Below, one piece after another: positions 48,894 to 57,226 of a DNA stretch of 64,000 nucleotides. Made by a program: the position numbers and the translations under genes. Positions within the stretch are counted from its first letter, which is position 1. The number at the start of each line of letters is the position of its first letter. The notes beneath the pieces are model-generated. The model ran no database searches, was not told where the DNA came from, and saw nothing but the letters and a program-made list of their open reading frames with translations. This stretch comes from CAYLQA01 sp964385695 (GTDB taxonomy: Bacteria; Desulfobacterota; Desulfobulbia; Desulfobulbales; Desulfurivibrionaceae). The stretch spans positions 1 through 64,000 of the forward strand of contig CAYLQA010000002.1 in assembly GCA_964385695.1 (NCBI GenBank). Direction: 5' to 3'.

Positions 48894-49390
48894 TATCTTT
48901 CAAAGGTTCGGAGGGCGGCGACCTCTTTGCCGCCCAGGGCCTCCAGGTAGCCATGAACCAAGAGCAGCCAGTACTCCTTTGGTGAGTCCTTGATTGCCGC
49001 CCGGCGGGACTCATCCAGCCAGTGAGAATCATCAAGCAGGTTATAAAAACAGGTATCGATACCGATAAAGCCGTCCAGAAGGTGGGCCAGGGTATGGATC
49101 ACCTTACTCTGATAGCCTTGGGGCAGATGGATAAGGTCCTGCAGCGCAACGCTGCCACCCTCCTGTAACTCTGCCAAAAGGTCTTTTAAGGCCTGGCGAT
49201 TGGCGCCTATTCCCTTTTCCAGCCCCGCTTCAAAGCGGGCATCATCGGCTGAAAAGGATTCCTCCTCCACAACACGAACTCCGTCATAATGTACCAGGGT
49301 GGTCTTGGCAAAAAATCCCAAGACGTGTTCCCTGCACTCGCTGAAACTCTGTCCCTGGACCAGTATGCTATGAGTCACTTCAAGACGCAT
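48893..49390 (-). CDS. Conserved-looking hypothetical protein
   Basis: A 165-residue soluble protein that I do not recognise. It is alpha/beta with an amphipathic helical middle part (ANRQALKDLLAELQEGGSVAL) and the motif IGIDTCFYNLLDDSHWLDES. There is no signal peptide or membrane segment. It lies 21 bp downstream of the HAD-hydrolase gene on the same strand, so the two probably share a transcript. Its codon use looks like that of its neighbours. Confidence 0.75.
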   Translation of the reverse strand: MRLEVTHSILVQGQSFSECREHVLGFFAKTTLVHYDGVRVVEEESFSADDARFEAGLEKGIGANRQALKDLLAELQEGGSVALQDLIHLPQGYQSKVIHTLAHLLDGFIGIDTCFYNLLDDSHWLDESRRAAIKDSPKEYWLLLVHGYLEALGGKEVAALRTFER

Positions 49391-49411
49391 ATTTCTCTCC
49401 GAACCCGAAAA

Positions 49412-50035
49412 CTAGCCAAAGATCGGCAGCTTGGTTATCTCCATAAAACTTTGTACGTGAAACTCAGCCGGCAGATCCGGATTTTTAAAACCGATCAAAC
49501 GCATGCCGATACTGCTGCTGTGCTCCCGGTCCACTATGGAGTCGCCGATATAGATCGCCTCGTCCACCTGGCAGGAAAAATGATTAAGGATGTCTTCCAG
49601 GGCATCGGGGTGGGGTTTGGGGCGCGGTACGTCCAGGGCGGTGACCACCCGGTCAAAGGAGTCGGCCAGGTTAAACCCCTTTAAAAGAGAGGGCATGGTC
49701 GTGGTACGGTTGGTGGAGATGGCCGTTTTGATCGTTGGGCGTAAATATGCCAAAAACTCCGGCAGATCCGGCTCCATGGTCATATGCTTGAGGTAGGGAG
49801 TATAGTCCAGGGTCTTGCGAAACGCCTCGGCTGCCTCATAATCATCGGGATAATGGCGGAAGATATGGCGCACCGAGTCCATGACGTGGTGTATGTGCAC
49901 ATATTCGAGCTCCTCCTCATCCATGGGCGGATGACCGAAATTCTCCAACATATGATTATAATAGACCCTGTTGGCGTTTTTAGAGTCGAACATCACGCCA
50001 TCGCAGTCAAAAATAACGAGTTTCAATTGGGCCAT
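49412..50035 (-). CDS. HAD-family phosphatase (phosphoglycolate phosphatase-like)
   Basis: A HAD hydrolase of 207 residues. Motif I is VIFDCDGVMFDSKNAN, motif II is AISTNRTTTM, motif III carries the lysine in PRPKPHPDAL and motif IV is YIGDSIVDRE. The cap region is helical. The substrate is unknown. I use the ATG at 50035 (MAQLKLVIFDCDG), since the longer frame adds residues before the conserved first strand. It diverges from nadB. Confidence 0.88.
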   Translation of the reverse strand: MAQLKLVIFDCDGVMFDSKNANRVYYNHMLENFGHPPMDEEELEYVHIHHVMDSVRHIFRHYPDDYEAAEAFRKTLDYTPYLKHMTMEPDLPEFLAYLRPTIKTAISTNRTTTMPSLLKGFNLADSFDRVVTALDVPRPKPHPDALEDILNHFSCQVDEAIYIGDSIVDREHSSSIGMRLIGFKNPDLPAEFHVQSFMEITKLPIFG

Positions 50036-50261
50036 AAGAAAGATTCCTTGCCAAGGACCAGTGTCCAAGATATGTAATGTAATTTTCCGGCTACGGCCGG
50101 TTCATAAACGTTGCACCCGTGGCGACACCTTTTAATACAAGGAAGCGCCCACGCGATACAAAAGCTACAAGACCAACACTGGGCCTGTCAAGGCGCATTC
50201 GGTGAAGATAAGCGCAGGGTAACCTCTGCAATTTAAAAACAGAGTGAAGAAAAGCACGTAA

Positions 50262-51878
50262 ATGCACAGACAGACGGATTTTTTGGTAATCGGCAGCGGT
50301 ATCTCCGGCCTTTCCTTTGCCCTCAAGGCGGCCAAACTCGGCCAAGTCATCATTGTCACCAAGAAGGCCAAGGTGGACACGGCCACCAACCTGGCCCAAG
50401 GCGGCATTGCCGCGGTCCTAAGCGATGACGACTCCTTTGACCTGCACATCCAAGATACCCTGGCATCCGGGGCCGGGCTCTGCCATGAAGATACGGTACG
50501 TTTGGTGGTGGAAAGCGGGCCGGATCGCATCCGCGACCTGGTCGAATTCGGGGTCCAATTCCAGAACAAAGAAAGCAACAGCCGCGAGCTTGATCTCGGC
50601 AAGGAGGGCGGCCACTCAGCCCGGCGCATTGCCCATGCCCTGGACCTGACCGGCAGAGAGATTGAGGAAAGCCTCCTTGCGGCTGTGGCCAAGGATGAAA
50701 ACATCACGGTGCTGGAGAACCATCTGGCAGTGGATCTGCTCCTCGGCACCAAGGCCGGGCTCGGCAAGGACTTCGGACCGGAATATCGCGATAAATGCCT
50801 TGGTGCCTATGTGCTCGACCGGGAAAGCGGCGAGGTGGAGACCTTTCAGGCCAAAACCACGGTGCTCTGTACCGGCGGGGCAGGCAAAGTCTACCTCTAT
50901 ACCACCAACCCGGACATTGCCACGGGCGACGGAATTGCCATGGCATACCGGGCCGGGGCAAAGGTGGCGAACCTTGAATTTGTTCAATTTCATCCCACCT
51001 GCCTCTATCACCCACGGGTCAAAAACTTTTTGATCTCCGAGGCGGTAAGAGGGGAGGGGGGCCGCCTGGTCGATGAACGGGGCAACCCCTTTATGGAGAA
51101 ATATGATCCCCGCGGCGACCTTGCCACCCGCGACATGGTGGCCCGTGCCATTGATACGGAGATGAAGGCCAGCGGTGACGATTGCGTCTACCTGGACATA
51201 ACCCACCGCTCGACCGAGTACTTGCAGCAGCGCTTCCCCACCATCTATAATACCTGCCTCAGACTGGGGATCGACATCAGCAAGGAGCCCATCCCCGTGG
51301 TGCCTGCGGCCCATTATATGTGCGGCGGCGTGGTTACCGACCACTGGGGGCAGACTAATCTGGCCAGCCTCTATGCCTTTGGCGAAACTGCCCATACGGG
51401 GCTGCATGGCGGCAATCGACTGGCCAGCAATTCATTGCTTGAGGCCGTGGTCTTTGCCCACCAAGCCTTTATTAAATGTGAAGAAGAGTGGGAAGTTACG
51501 AAACAACAGCCTTACTCAACCATCGAGGATTGGTCCGCAGGCCAAGCCCAGCGCATCGAAGAAAACGTCCTGGTCAGCCACAACTGGGATCAGATCAGGC
51601 GACTGATGTGGAACTATGTGGGCATTGTCCGCTCCATCAAGCGCCTGAACCTGGTGCAAGAGCGCCTCTCACTCATCCTACGCGAGGTGGACCTGCACTA
51701 CCGGGAGTACCTCCTCACCCCGGATCTGATCGAGCTTCGCAATATCGCCCAGGTGGCGGAACTCATTGTCCGCTGCGCGGTGCAACGTCGAGAATCAAGA
51801 GGACTCCACTACCTGGCGGATATCCCCCATCCCGATGATATCGATTGCAAAAAAGATACCATTCTCAGCCGTTTTTAG
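50262..51878 (+). CDS. nadB: L-aspartate oxidase
   Basis: FAD enzyme that oxidises aspartate to iminoaspartate in NAD synthesis; under anaerobic conditions it uses fumarate as acceptor. The FAD-binding GSGISGLSFALKAA lies near the N-terminus. NLAQGGIAAVLSDDD, GGHSARRIAHA, EFVQFHPTCLY and the C-terminal GLHGGNRLASNSLLEAVVF are all typical. The length is 538 residues. No nadA or nadC is in the window. Confidence 0.97.
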   Translation: MHRQTDFLVIGSGISGLSFALKAAKLGQVIIVTKKAKVDTATNLAQGGIAAVLSDDDSFDLHIQDTLASGAGLCHEDTVRLVVESGPDRIRDLVEFGVQFQNKESNSRELDLGKEGGHSARRIAHALDLTGREIEESLLAAVAKDENITVLENHLAVDLLLGTKAGLGKDFGPEYRDKCLGAYVLDRESGEVETFQAKTTVLCTGGAGKVYLYTTNPDIATGDGIAMAYRAGAKVANLEFVQFHPTCLYHPRVKNFLISEAVRGEGGRLVDERGNPFMEKYDPRGDLATRDMVARAIDTEMKASGDDCVYLDITHRSTEYLQQRFPTIYNTCLRLGIDISKEPIPVVPAAHYMCGGVVTDHWGQTNLASLYAFGETAHTGLHGGNRLASNSLLEAVVFAHQAFIKCEEEWEVTKQQPYSTIEDWSAGQAQRIEENVLVSHNWDQIRRLMWNYVGIVRSIKRLNLVQERLSLILREVDLHYREYLLTPDLIELRNIAQVAELIVRCAVQRRESRGLHYLADIPHPDDIDCKKDTILSRF

Positions 51879-52201
51879 GCCTCTTTTGAGCAAGACAAAA
51901 CTAACTCCCCGCACTCCTGTTCGTCCTCTGTCTTCCTGACAAATCCTTACCCAAATACCGAGCTTAAGTGTTTCATTGTCCACTTTCACACCACTACACC
52001 TTGTATGTTCATGAAAATACGCCACTATTAAAAACAGAGGGTATTTTTTCCGATATACGGATTTTTTTCTTGACGCACATACCATATGTTGTGCAATAAT
52101 GTTCCCCAGCGCACAACATGTCGTGCACTTTCTTGTTTTATGCGGGGAAAGAGTTCAACTAATTTCTAAAGTTCCACCAACCATCAGTGAAGGAGAGGGG
52201 T
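51879..52201 (+). promoter_or_regulatory. nrdD upstream region with promoter and tandem NrdR boxes
   Basis: This 323-bp spacer holds the control region of nrdD. Two 16-bp NrdR-like boxes lie at 52080-52095 (ATACCATATGTTGTGC) and 52112-52127 (GCACAACATGTCGTGC). They are 32 bp apart centre to centre, three helical turns. A TTGACG at 52071-52076 and an AATAAT around 52096 suggest a promoter that overlaps the first box. Nothing else is evident in the first 180 bp. Confidence 0.7.
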
Positions 52202-54328
52202 ATGGGAGTAGTAATGCCATTAAATGCAGAGGCCGAGCACGTGCAAGAGCCGTCGCTCCTCAAGGGCGACAGCACGGATCTTGCTCTCTTTGTTCGAACC
52301 TCCCAGGACGACATGACCGGCTGGGATCGCCAGCGCATTGTCGACGCCCTGTTGCGTGAGACCTATATCGATCGTGACACTGCGGAAAAAATCAGCCGGG
52401 ATGTTGAGGTGACCATCCAGAGCGGCAAGGTCAAGACCGTGACCGGCCCCTTGATTCGTGAGATGGTCAACGCCAAACTTTTAGAGCTCGGCCTTGAGGC
52501 CGAGCGCCGCATGCATACCCGTCTCGGTGTGCCGCTCTACGATGTGGACCAGTTGCTGGTCCAGCACAACAAAGAAAACGCCAATGTGCCCCATGGCCCG
52601 GAGGCAACCAACCTGACCCTGGCCGAGGGGATCAAGAAAGAGTATGCCCTGCTGCATGTCTTTACCCCGGATGTGGCCGATGCCCACCTCAGCGGCGATT
52701 TGCACCTGCATGATCTCGGGTTTATCGATCGGCCTTATTGCTCCGGCCAATCTTTGGAGTACATCAAAAAATTCGGCCTCAACCTGCCCCATGCCCTATC
52801 CATGGCCAAGCCTGCCAAGCATGCCGAGGTGCTGCTGGCGCATATGGTCAAGATGGCAGCGGCCCTGCAAAGCCACTTTGCCGGGGCCATCGGCTGGGAT
52901 GCGGTCAACCTATTTTATGCACCGTATTTAGAAGAACTGGACGACGATCAGGTTCATCAACTGGCCCAGATGCTGATCTACGAATTCTCTCAACAGGCTG
53001 TGGCCCGTGGCGGCCAAGCCATCTTCTCGGACATCAATGTCTACTGGGAAGTACCCAAGCACTTTGAGAATGTCCAGGCCATCGGCCCTGGCGGCGAGTA
53101 TACCGGCAAGACCTATGGCGAGTATGAGAAGCAAGCCCAACGTTTTGCCTGGGCACTGTTTGATGTCTACAAAGAGGGCGATGCCCAGGGGCGCCCCTTC
53201 TTCTTCCCCAAACCATTGGTCCATATCACCGAAAAGTTTTTCAAGACCGACGGGCACATGGACTTTCTGCATCACATCTGTGAGGTCGCCTCGGTCAAGG
53301 GCAACACCTATTTTGTCTTTGATCGCGGGGAGACCGCCAAGATATCAGAGTGCTGTCGCTTGAGCTTCAAGCTCGATGCATCGGATCTTGAGGATGCTAA
53401 AAAACCCTGGAAGATGCGCTACTCCGCCTTGCAGAACGTCACCGTTAACCTGCCACGGATTGCCTATAAGGCCAAAGGGGATGACACCAAGCTCTTCCAC
53501 CTCATAACTGAGCAATTACAGCTTGCGGCCAAGGCCCATGAACAGAAAAAAAAGTTCATCGAAAAACTGATGAAGATGGGCAAGAATGGTCCGCTGGCCC
53601 TGTTGAACATGGATCTGGACGGCGAAAGCTATCTCAAGCTCAACAAATGTTCCTTTCTTATGGGTATGGTGGGGCTCAACGAGATGATCAAAGTCCATTT
53701 TGGTGATGAGCTGCATGAGTCCGATGAGGCCATGAAATTCGGGCTCAAGGTCATTGCCCATATGAATATCATCTGCAACAAGCTGGCTGAGTCCATGGGC
53801 ATGAAGTTTGTCCTGGAACAAACCCCGGCCGAGAGTACGGCCTTTAGGTTTGCTAAGCTTGACTTGGCCCATTACGGCGAAGATGCGGAAAAGACCATAC
53901 AGGGCAACCGGGAGACCGGCGAAGTCTACTACTCCAACTCCACCCTCTACAATGTGGGTTCCGAGATGGGACCCATCTCCCGGGTTGAGCGGGAAGGGCT
54001 TTTCCATCCGCTCATCGAGGCTGGCTCCATCACCCATCTCTGGTTGGGCGAGGCCGAACCCGACAAAGAAGCCTTGGCTAACTTCATCATCAATGTCTTC
54101 CGTTACACCCAGAACGACCAGGTTGCCTTCTCTCCCGAGTTTACCTGCTGTCTTGACTGCGGCAAGACAAGCCGGGGGCTTTCCGAGAACTGCCCATATT
54201 GTGAGAGTGAGCATGTGGACGGCATTACCCGGATCACAGGATACTTCACCAAGCTTTCCAGTTGGAACAAAGGCAAGCTCGGCGAGTTGCATGATCGTTA
54301 TCGCAACACCAATCGTTTTGACAATTAA
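52202..54328 (+). CDS. nrdD: Anaerobic (class III) ribonucleoside-triphosphate reductase
   Basis: Glycyl-radical enzyme that makes deoxyribonucleotides without oxygen. An N-terminal ATP cone region (QRIVDALLRETYID) comes first. The barrel has DLHLHDLGFIDRPYC and HFAGAIGWDAVN. A zinc site has CCLDCGKTSRGLSENCPYC, and the glycyl-radical loop is RITGYFTKLSSWNKGK near the C-terminus. I start at the ATG at 52202, preceded by AGGAGAGGGG; a GTG at 52187 is weak. The length is 708 residues. Two NrdR boxes lie upstream, and a glutaredoxin-like gene and nrdG follow. Confidence 0.97.
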   Translation: MGVVMPLNAEAEHVQEPSLLKGDSTDLALFVRTSQDDMTGWDRQRIVDALLRETYIDRDTAEKISRDVEVTIQSGKVKTVTGPLIREMVNAKLLELGLEAERRMHTRLGVPLYDVDQLLVQHNKENANVPHGPEATNLTLAEGIKKEYALLHVFTPDVADAHLSGDLHLHDLGFIDRPYCSGQSLEYIKKFGLNLPHALSMAKPAKHAEVLLAHMVKMAAALQSHFAGAIGWDAVNLFYAPYLEELDDDQVHQLAQMLIYEFSQQAVARGGQAIFSDINVYWEVPKHFENVQAIGPGGEYTGKTYGEYEKQAQRFAWALFDVYKEGDAQGRPFFFPKPLVHITEKFFKTDGHMDFLHHICEVASVKGNTYFVFDRGETAKISECCRLSFKLDASDLEDAKKPWKMRYSALQNVTVNLPRIAYKAKGDDTKLFHLITEQLQLAAKAHEQKKKFIEKLMKMGKNGPLALLNMDLDGESYLKLNKCSFLMGMVGLNEMIKVHFGDELHESDEAMKFGLKVIAHMNIICNKLAESMGMKFVLEQTPAESTAFRFAKLDLAHYGEDAEKTIQGNRETGEVYYSNSTLYNVGSEMGPISRVEREGLFHPLIEAGSITHLWLGEAEPDKEALANFIINVFRYTQNDQVAFSPEFTCCLDCGKTSRGLSENCPYCESEHVDGITRITGYFTKLSSWNKGKLGELHDRYRNTNRFDN

Positions 54329-54352
54329 GGCCCATCGAAAGGAGCTGAGAAT

Positions 54353-54664
54353 ATGACTCTCTTTACCAAAGACGACTGTAAACTCTGCGCACAGATCAAG
54401 GATCAATTTGACCTGTCCGCCATGGATATCAATATTGAGGTGCTTGATAACGATGCCGGAGCTCTTGCCCACCTGGCCTGGCACGGCCTGGTAGAGACCG
54501 CCAGAAAGACCCTGCCCATTCTGGTGCTGGATGACTCTTCAACCGTGCACGAGTTCCCGCACATCGAAAAGCACCTCATGGACCGGGCCGACGCCCACGG
54601 CCTCGACCTTGAGCCGATGAAATCCCAGACAAACTGCGATGACGGCAGCTGCGCTCTGGCATAA
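54353..54664 (+). CDS. Glutaredoxin/thioredoxin-like protein in the nrd operon
   Basis: A 103-residue thioredoxin-fold protein. The active site C9-K-L-C12 begins the fold, and the cis-proline is P55 (TLPILVLD). An extra C-terminal pair, C95 and C100 (NCDDGSC), is unusual. It lies 25 bp after nrdD, so it probably is the reductant for the reductase, as in glutaredoxin-dependent class III enzymes that do not use formate. That role is inference. Confidence 0.85.
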   Translation: MTLFTKDDCKLCAQIKDQFDLSAMDINIEVLDNDAGALAHLAWHGLVETARKTLPILVLDDSSTVHEFPHIEKHLMDRADAHGLDLEPMKSQTNCDDGSCALA

Positions 54665-54723
54665 TTTTTGAGTTTTTTAAGCACAGGACCACGAAAAAAA
54701 ATGTCGCACCCAACAAGCGATAA

Positions 54724-54823
54724 GCAAACACAGGGCGCGACAGCTGCAAGGACTAGTTTGGCGAGCTATACATCAGTATGCGAGCCAAACTATGACGCAG
54801 CAGATGGCGTGCCCTGTGCTTGC
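54724..54823. repeat. Palindromic intergenic element upstream of nrdG
   Basis: Outer arms at 54724-54739 and 54808-54823 are inverted repeats matching at 14 of 16 positions. Inner arms AGTTTGGCGAGCTATAC (54755-54771) and GTATGCGAGCCAAACT (54776-54791) pair with one mismatch. It has the family blocks GCTGCAAGG and GACGCAGCAGATGG. It lies between the glutaredoxin-like and nrdG genes. Confidence 0.8.
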
Positions 54824-54846
54824 GACAGTTTCGTGAGGAGTCGCAC

Positions 54847-55605
54847 GTGAGGGGCTCAGAAACCTCCATCAGCCGGGACAATCCTCCACACAAGCCCCTA
54901 TTTGCTTCTGTCCCCTCACGCCTCACGCCCTCTCTGCCACCGATAAAGGGCTTTCTCGAAAGCACCTTTATCGACTGGCCGGGTCGGCACACCGCCATCC
55001 TTTTCTTGGGGGGGTGCAACTTCCGTTGCCCATTCTGCCACAATCACCCCCTGGTTCTCGCCCCACAGGGCATCGACACCATTGACTACCAAACCATCCT
55101 TGCAAGCCTCAGGCGTAATCAAAAATGGCTGGAAGGCGTCTGCATCTCCGGCGGCGAACCCACCCTTTCTCCGGGATTGCCCGAATTGATTCGTCTTCTC
55201 AAGGCAGAGGGCTGGGATGTCAAGCTTGACACCAACGGCAGTCAACCGGAGACACTCAAGGCATTACTTGACGAAAATCTCCTGGATATGGTTGCCATGG
55301 ATGTTAAAACCGTGCTGGAGCAAAAAAAGTATGAACGCTGCGCCGGAACCGAGGTTGACCTTGCGGCCATCAAGGCGAGTATCTCTCTCCTGCAACAGAG
55401 CAATGTCAGCCATGAGTTTCGCATGACCGCGCTGCCGCGATTCCACAGCGCGGAAGATATCAAAAATTGGGTCACCCTCCTGCAGGGAAAGGCACTCCTC
55501 AAATTGCAAAATTTCAACCCGAAAACCACCCTTCTTGCCGAGATGGAAAAAGAAAAAGGCTTCCCCTTGGCCGAGTTTGAGCACCTCAAAACATTGCTTC
55601 ACTGA
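54847..55605 (+). CDS. nrdG: Anaerobic ribonucleotide reductase activating enzyme
   Basis: Radical SAM protein that installs the glycyl radical on NrdD. The [4Fe-4S] motif is CNFRCPFC (Cx3CxxC) in the GGCNFRCPFCHNH block. A SAM-binding ISGGEPTL and LDTNGSQPE follow. The GTG at 54847 is preceded by GAGGAG, so I prefer it to the TTG at 54820. The length is 252 residues. It is longer than enterobacterial NrdG but fits the NrdG2 type. Confidence 0.93.
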   Translation: MRGSETSISRDNPPHKPLFASVPSRLTPSLPPIKGFLESTFIDWPGRHTAILFLGGCNFRCPFCHNHPLVLAPQGIDTIDYQTILASLRRNQKWLEGVCISGGEPTLSPGLPELIRLLKAEGWDVKLDTNGSQPETLKALLDENLLDMVAMDVKTVLEQKKYERCAGTEVDLAAIKASISLLQQSNVSHEFRMTALPRFHSAEDIKNWVTLLQGKALLKLQNFNPKTTLLAEMEKEKGFPLAEFEHLKTLLH

Positions 55606-55689
55606 ATGACCGCTCAGAAGAGCGTAGAGAAAAAAGCACATCTTTTCAGCACCTTAGAAAACACCTAAAAAAAAGTCCTCCTCCTCTGC

Positions 55690-55718
55690 TTGACAAAGCA
55701 ATAACCATATAGTATTTA
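55690..55718 (+). promoter_or_regulatory. Predicted strong promoter of dsrC
   Basis: TTGACA at 55690-55695 and TATTTA at 55713-55718 are separated by 17 bp. The 5' leader would be about 70 nt, ending in the strong ribosome binding site AGGAGG. Confidence 0.75.
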
Positions 55719-55797
55719 GTGGCATCTTTGAATAAGTGACTAAGGTCTAAATTAGGCATTTAAATATTAATAATTAATTTTTTTAGGAGGAGAGATC

Positions 55798-56118
55798 ATG
55801 CCTACACTTGAGCACAATGGCAGCAGCTTCACCGTAGATGAGGATGGCTTCCTGACCAAGGGTAACGAGGAATGGAACGAGAACTGGGTTGATTACGTAA
55901 AAGGTGTTGAGGGTATCACCGAGATCACCGACGAGCACCAGAAAGTTATCGATTCCCTGCAGGAGTACTACAAGAAGAACGGTATCGCTCCCATGGTTCG
56001 TATCCTTTCCAAGACCACCGGCTTCCCGCTGAAGCGCATTTACGAGCTGTTCCCGTCTGGACCGGGTAAAGGAGCTTGTAAAATGGCTGGTCTTCCGAAA
56101 CCGACCGGTTGTGTATAA
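55798..56118 (+). CDS. dsrC: Sulfur carrier DsrC (dissimilatory sulfite reductase partner)
   Basis: A 106-residue DsrC. The C-terminal arm KMAGLPKPTGCV contains both redox cysteines, C94 and C105, eleven residues apart, so it is a true DsrC rather than a TusE/RspA-type relative. In sulfate reducers DsrC accepts sulfur from DsrAB as a trisulfide that membrane DsrMKJOP reduces. It also has VDEDGFLTKGNEEWNENW and RILSKTTGFPLKRIYELFP. It is monocistronic with a strong promoter and terminator, consistent with an abundant protein. Confidence 0.97.
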   Translation: MPTLEHNGSSFTVDEDGFLTKGNEEWNENWVDYVKGVEGITEITDEHQKVIDSLQEYYKKNGIAPMVRILSKTTGFPLKRIYELFPSGPGKGACKMAGLPKPTGCV

Positions 56119-56149
56119 GCAACTTTCTGTACGGTTTTAGTAGAACGCA

Positions 56150-56185
56150 AAAAGGAGAAGGCTTTATGCCTTCTCCTTTTTTTTT
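56150..56185 (+). terminator. Strong terminator of dsrC
   Basis: AAAAGGAGAAGGC (56150-56162) and GCCTTCTCCTTTT (56168-56180) form a 13-bp stem with loop TTTAT, followed by TTTTT. It is 31 bp after the stop. Confidence 0.95.
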
Positions 56186-56254
56186 GTGCCTTTTAACGGA
56201 AGGGTGGAGGTGCCAGAACCGGTCACTCTTCTTATTCGTTTATTTGTTACTAAT

Positions 56255-56400
56255 TTACTTCTTTTGGCGACCAAAAGAAGTAACAAGAAAAGGTCGCCCC
56301 GGCTGTCCTGGCCCTTCGGGCTTCCTTGCGCTCCTCGTCAGTAGCGGGCGCAAAAAAACTCGCTTCGCTCAAACAGGTTTTTGCACCTTTTTCGCTACTG
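56255..56400. repeat. Palindromic repeat unit downstream of dsrC
   Basis: The spacer 56119-56458 has no gene. TTACTTCTTTTGG (56255-56267) and CCAAAAGAAGTAA (56271-56283) are perfect arms with a 3-base centre. Further on CAGTAGCG (56339-56346) and CGCTACTG (56393-56400) flank a second imperfect palindrome around a stretch of A and of T. A 112-codon frame crossing it is not a real gene. Confidence 0.7.
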
Positions 56401-56458
56401 CCTGCGGTGCTCAGCAGGGCAGAAGGGGAATGAACATGCTAACTTGAGAAGGAGTTCC

Positions 56459-57226
56459 TTAAGATTTGGCCGTTTGGATTACTGCATCATACAACGCAGT
56501 TAGGCATTCATTATATTCTCCGCCCTTGATCTTCGCCCCTCTTATACCACCTCTCAGATTGATTTCTGCCAGATAAAAGGTGCCATCTTCCAGGACCATG
56601 AGATCCACATGGGCGTATGGAAATTTTCCGCGCTCCATGACTGCCAGGCACATTTCGCCCTGCTCTTTTGTCAGCTGCCAAGGGCTGCTTTGGCCGCCGA
56701 AGTGCAGATTATTACGAAAGCTGGTCGGATTCGCCCGCTCATAGGCCTCTTCATAGTCACCCAGGAAGATAGCCCGCACGTCGCGGCTGTTTGAGACAAA
56801 GGGTTGCAGGACAAAAGGGAAGGGGAGCACGCCGAGGGAGGCCTGGTTATAAATCTCCTCCACGCTGTTCCAAAGATGGATACCCAGGCCTGCGTCCTTG
56901 CGGTCGAGCTTGGTCACCACCTGGCCGATTTTTTCCCGCTGCAATGCGGCCATGGCCTCTGTGAGATCATGGATATCGTGCACAGAGTGAGTCAGCGGCA
57001 CCATATATTGGGAAAAGAGGCGGGTTTGCAAGACCTTGGAACGGCTTGCCAGTTGAGAAAGTCCGGAGGGGAAAAGCTCTATACCCCGCTCGACCAGATC
57101 GAGAACCAGGGCTTCTTCTGAGGGCTTCAAGCTCACCCGGCAGGCGACCATGTCACCTGCTGTCAGGTCGTTATACGCTGCCCGTAATGTGGCGTTATCA
57201 GAGATGATGCGCCGATGCTTGGTCAA
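56459..57226 (-). CDS. ATP-grasp domain protein (RimK-like)
   Basis: A 255-residue ATP-grasp ligase-like protein. Relevant parts are VVTKLDRKDAGLGIHLW, the LQPFVSNSRDVRAIFLGD strand, and the metal-binding HVDLMVLEDGTFYLAEINLRGG. It resembles RimK-type ligases, which join amino acids to acceptors, but the acceptor is unknown. The start is probably the TTG at 57226, because the zinc-ribbon gene stop overlaps it (TTGA). The two proteins may act together. Confidence 0.78.
   Translation of the reverse strand: MTKHRRIISDNATLRAAYNDLTAGDMVACRVSLKPSEEALVLDLVERGIELFPSGLSQLASRSKVLQTRLFSQYMVPLTHSVHDIHDLTEAMAALQREKIGQVVTKLDRKDAGLGIHLWNSVEEIYNQASLGVLPFPFVLQPFVSNSRDVRAIFLGDYEEAYERANPTSFRNNLHFGGQSSPWQLTKEQGEMCLAVMERGKFPYAHVDLMVLEDGTFYLAEINLRGGIRGAKIKGGEYNECLTALYDAVIQTAKS

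Noticed and set aside
56109..56447. A 112-codon frame after dsrC.
   Set aside because: It begins inside the dsrC 3' end, crosses the terminator and a palindromic repeat, and shows no domain.
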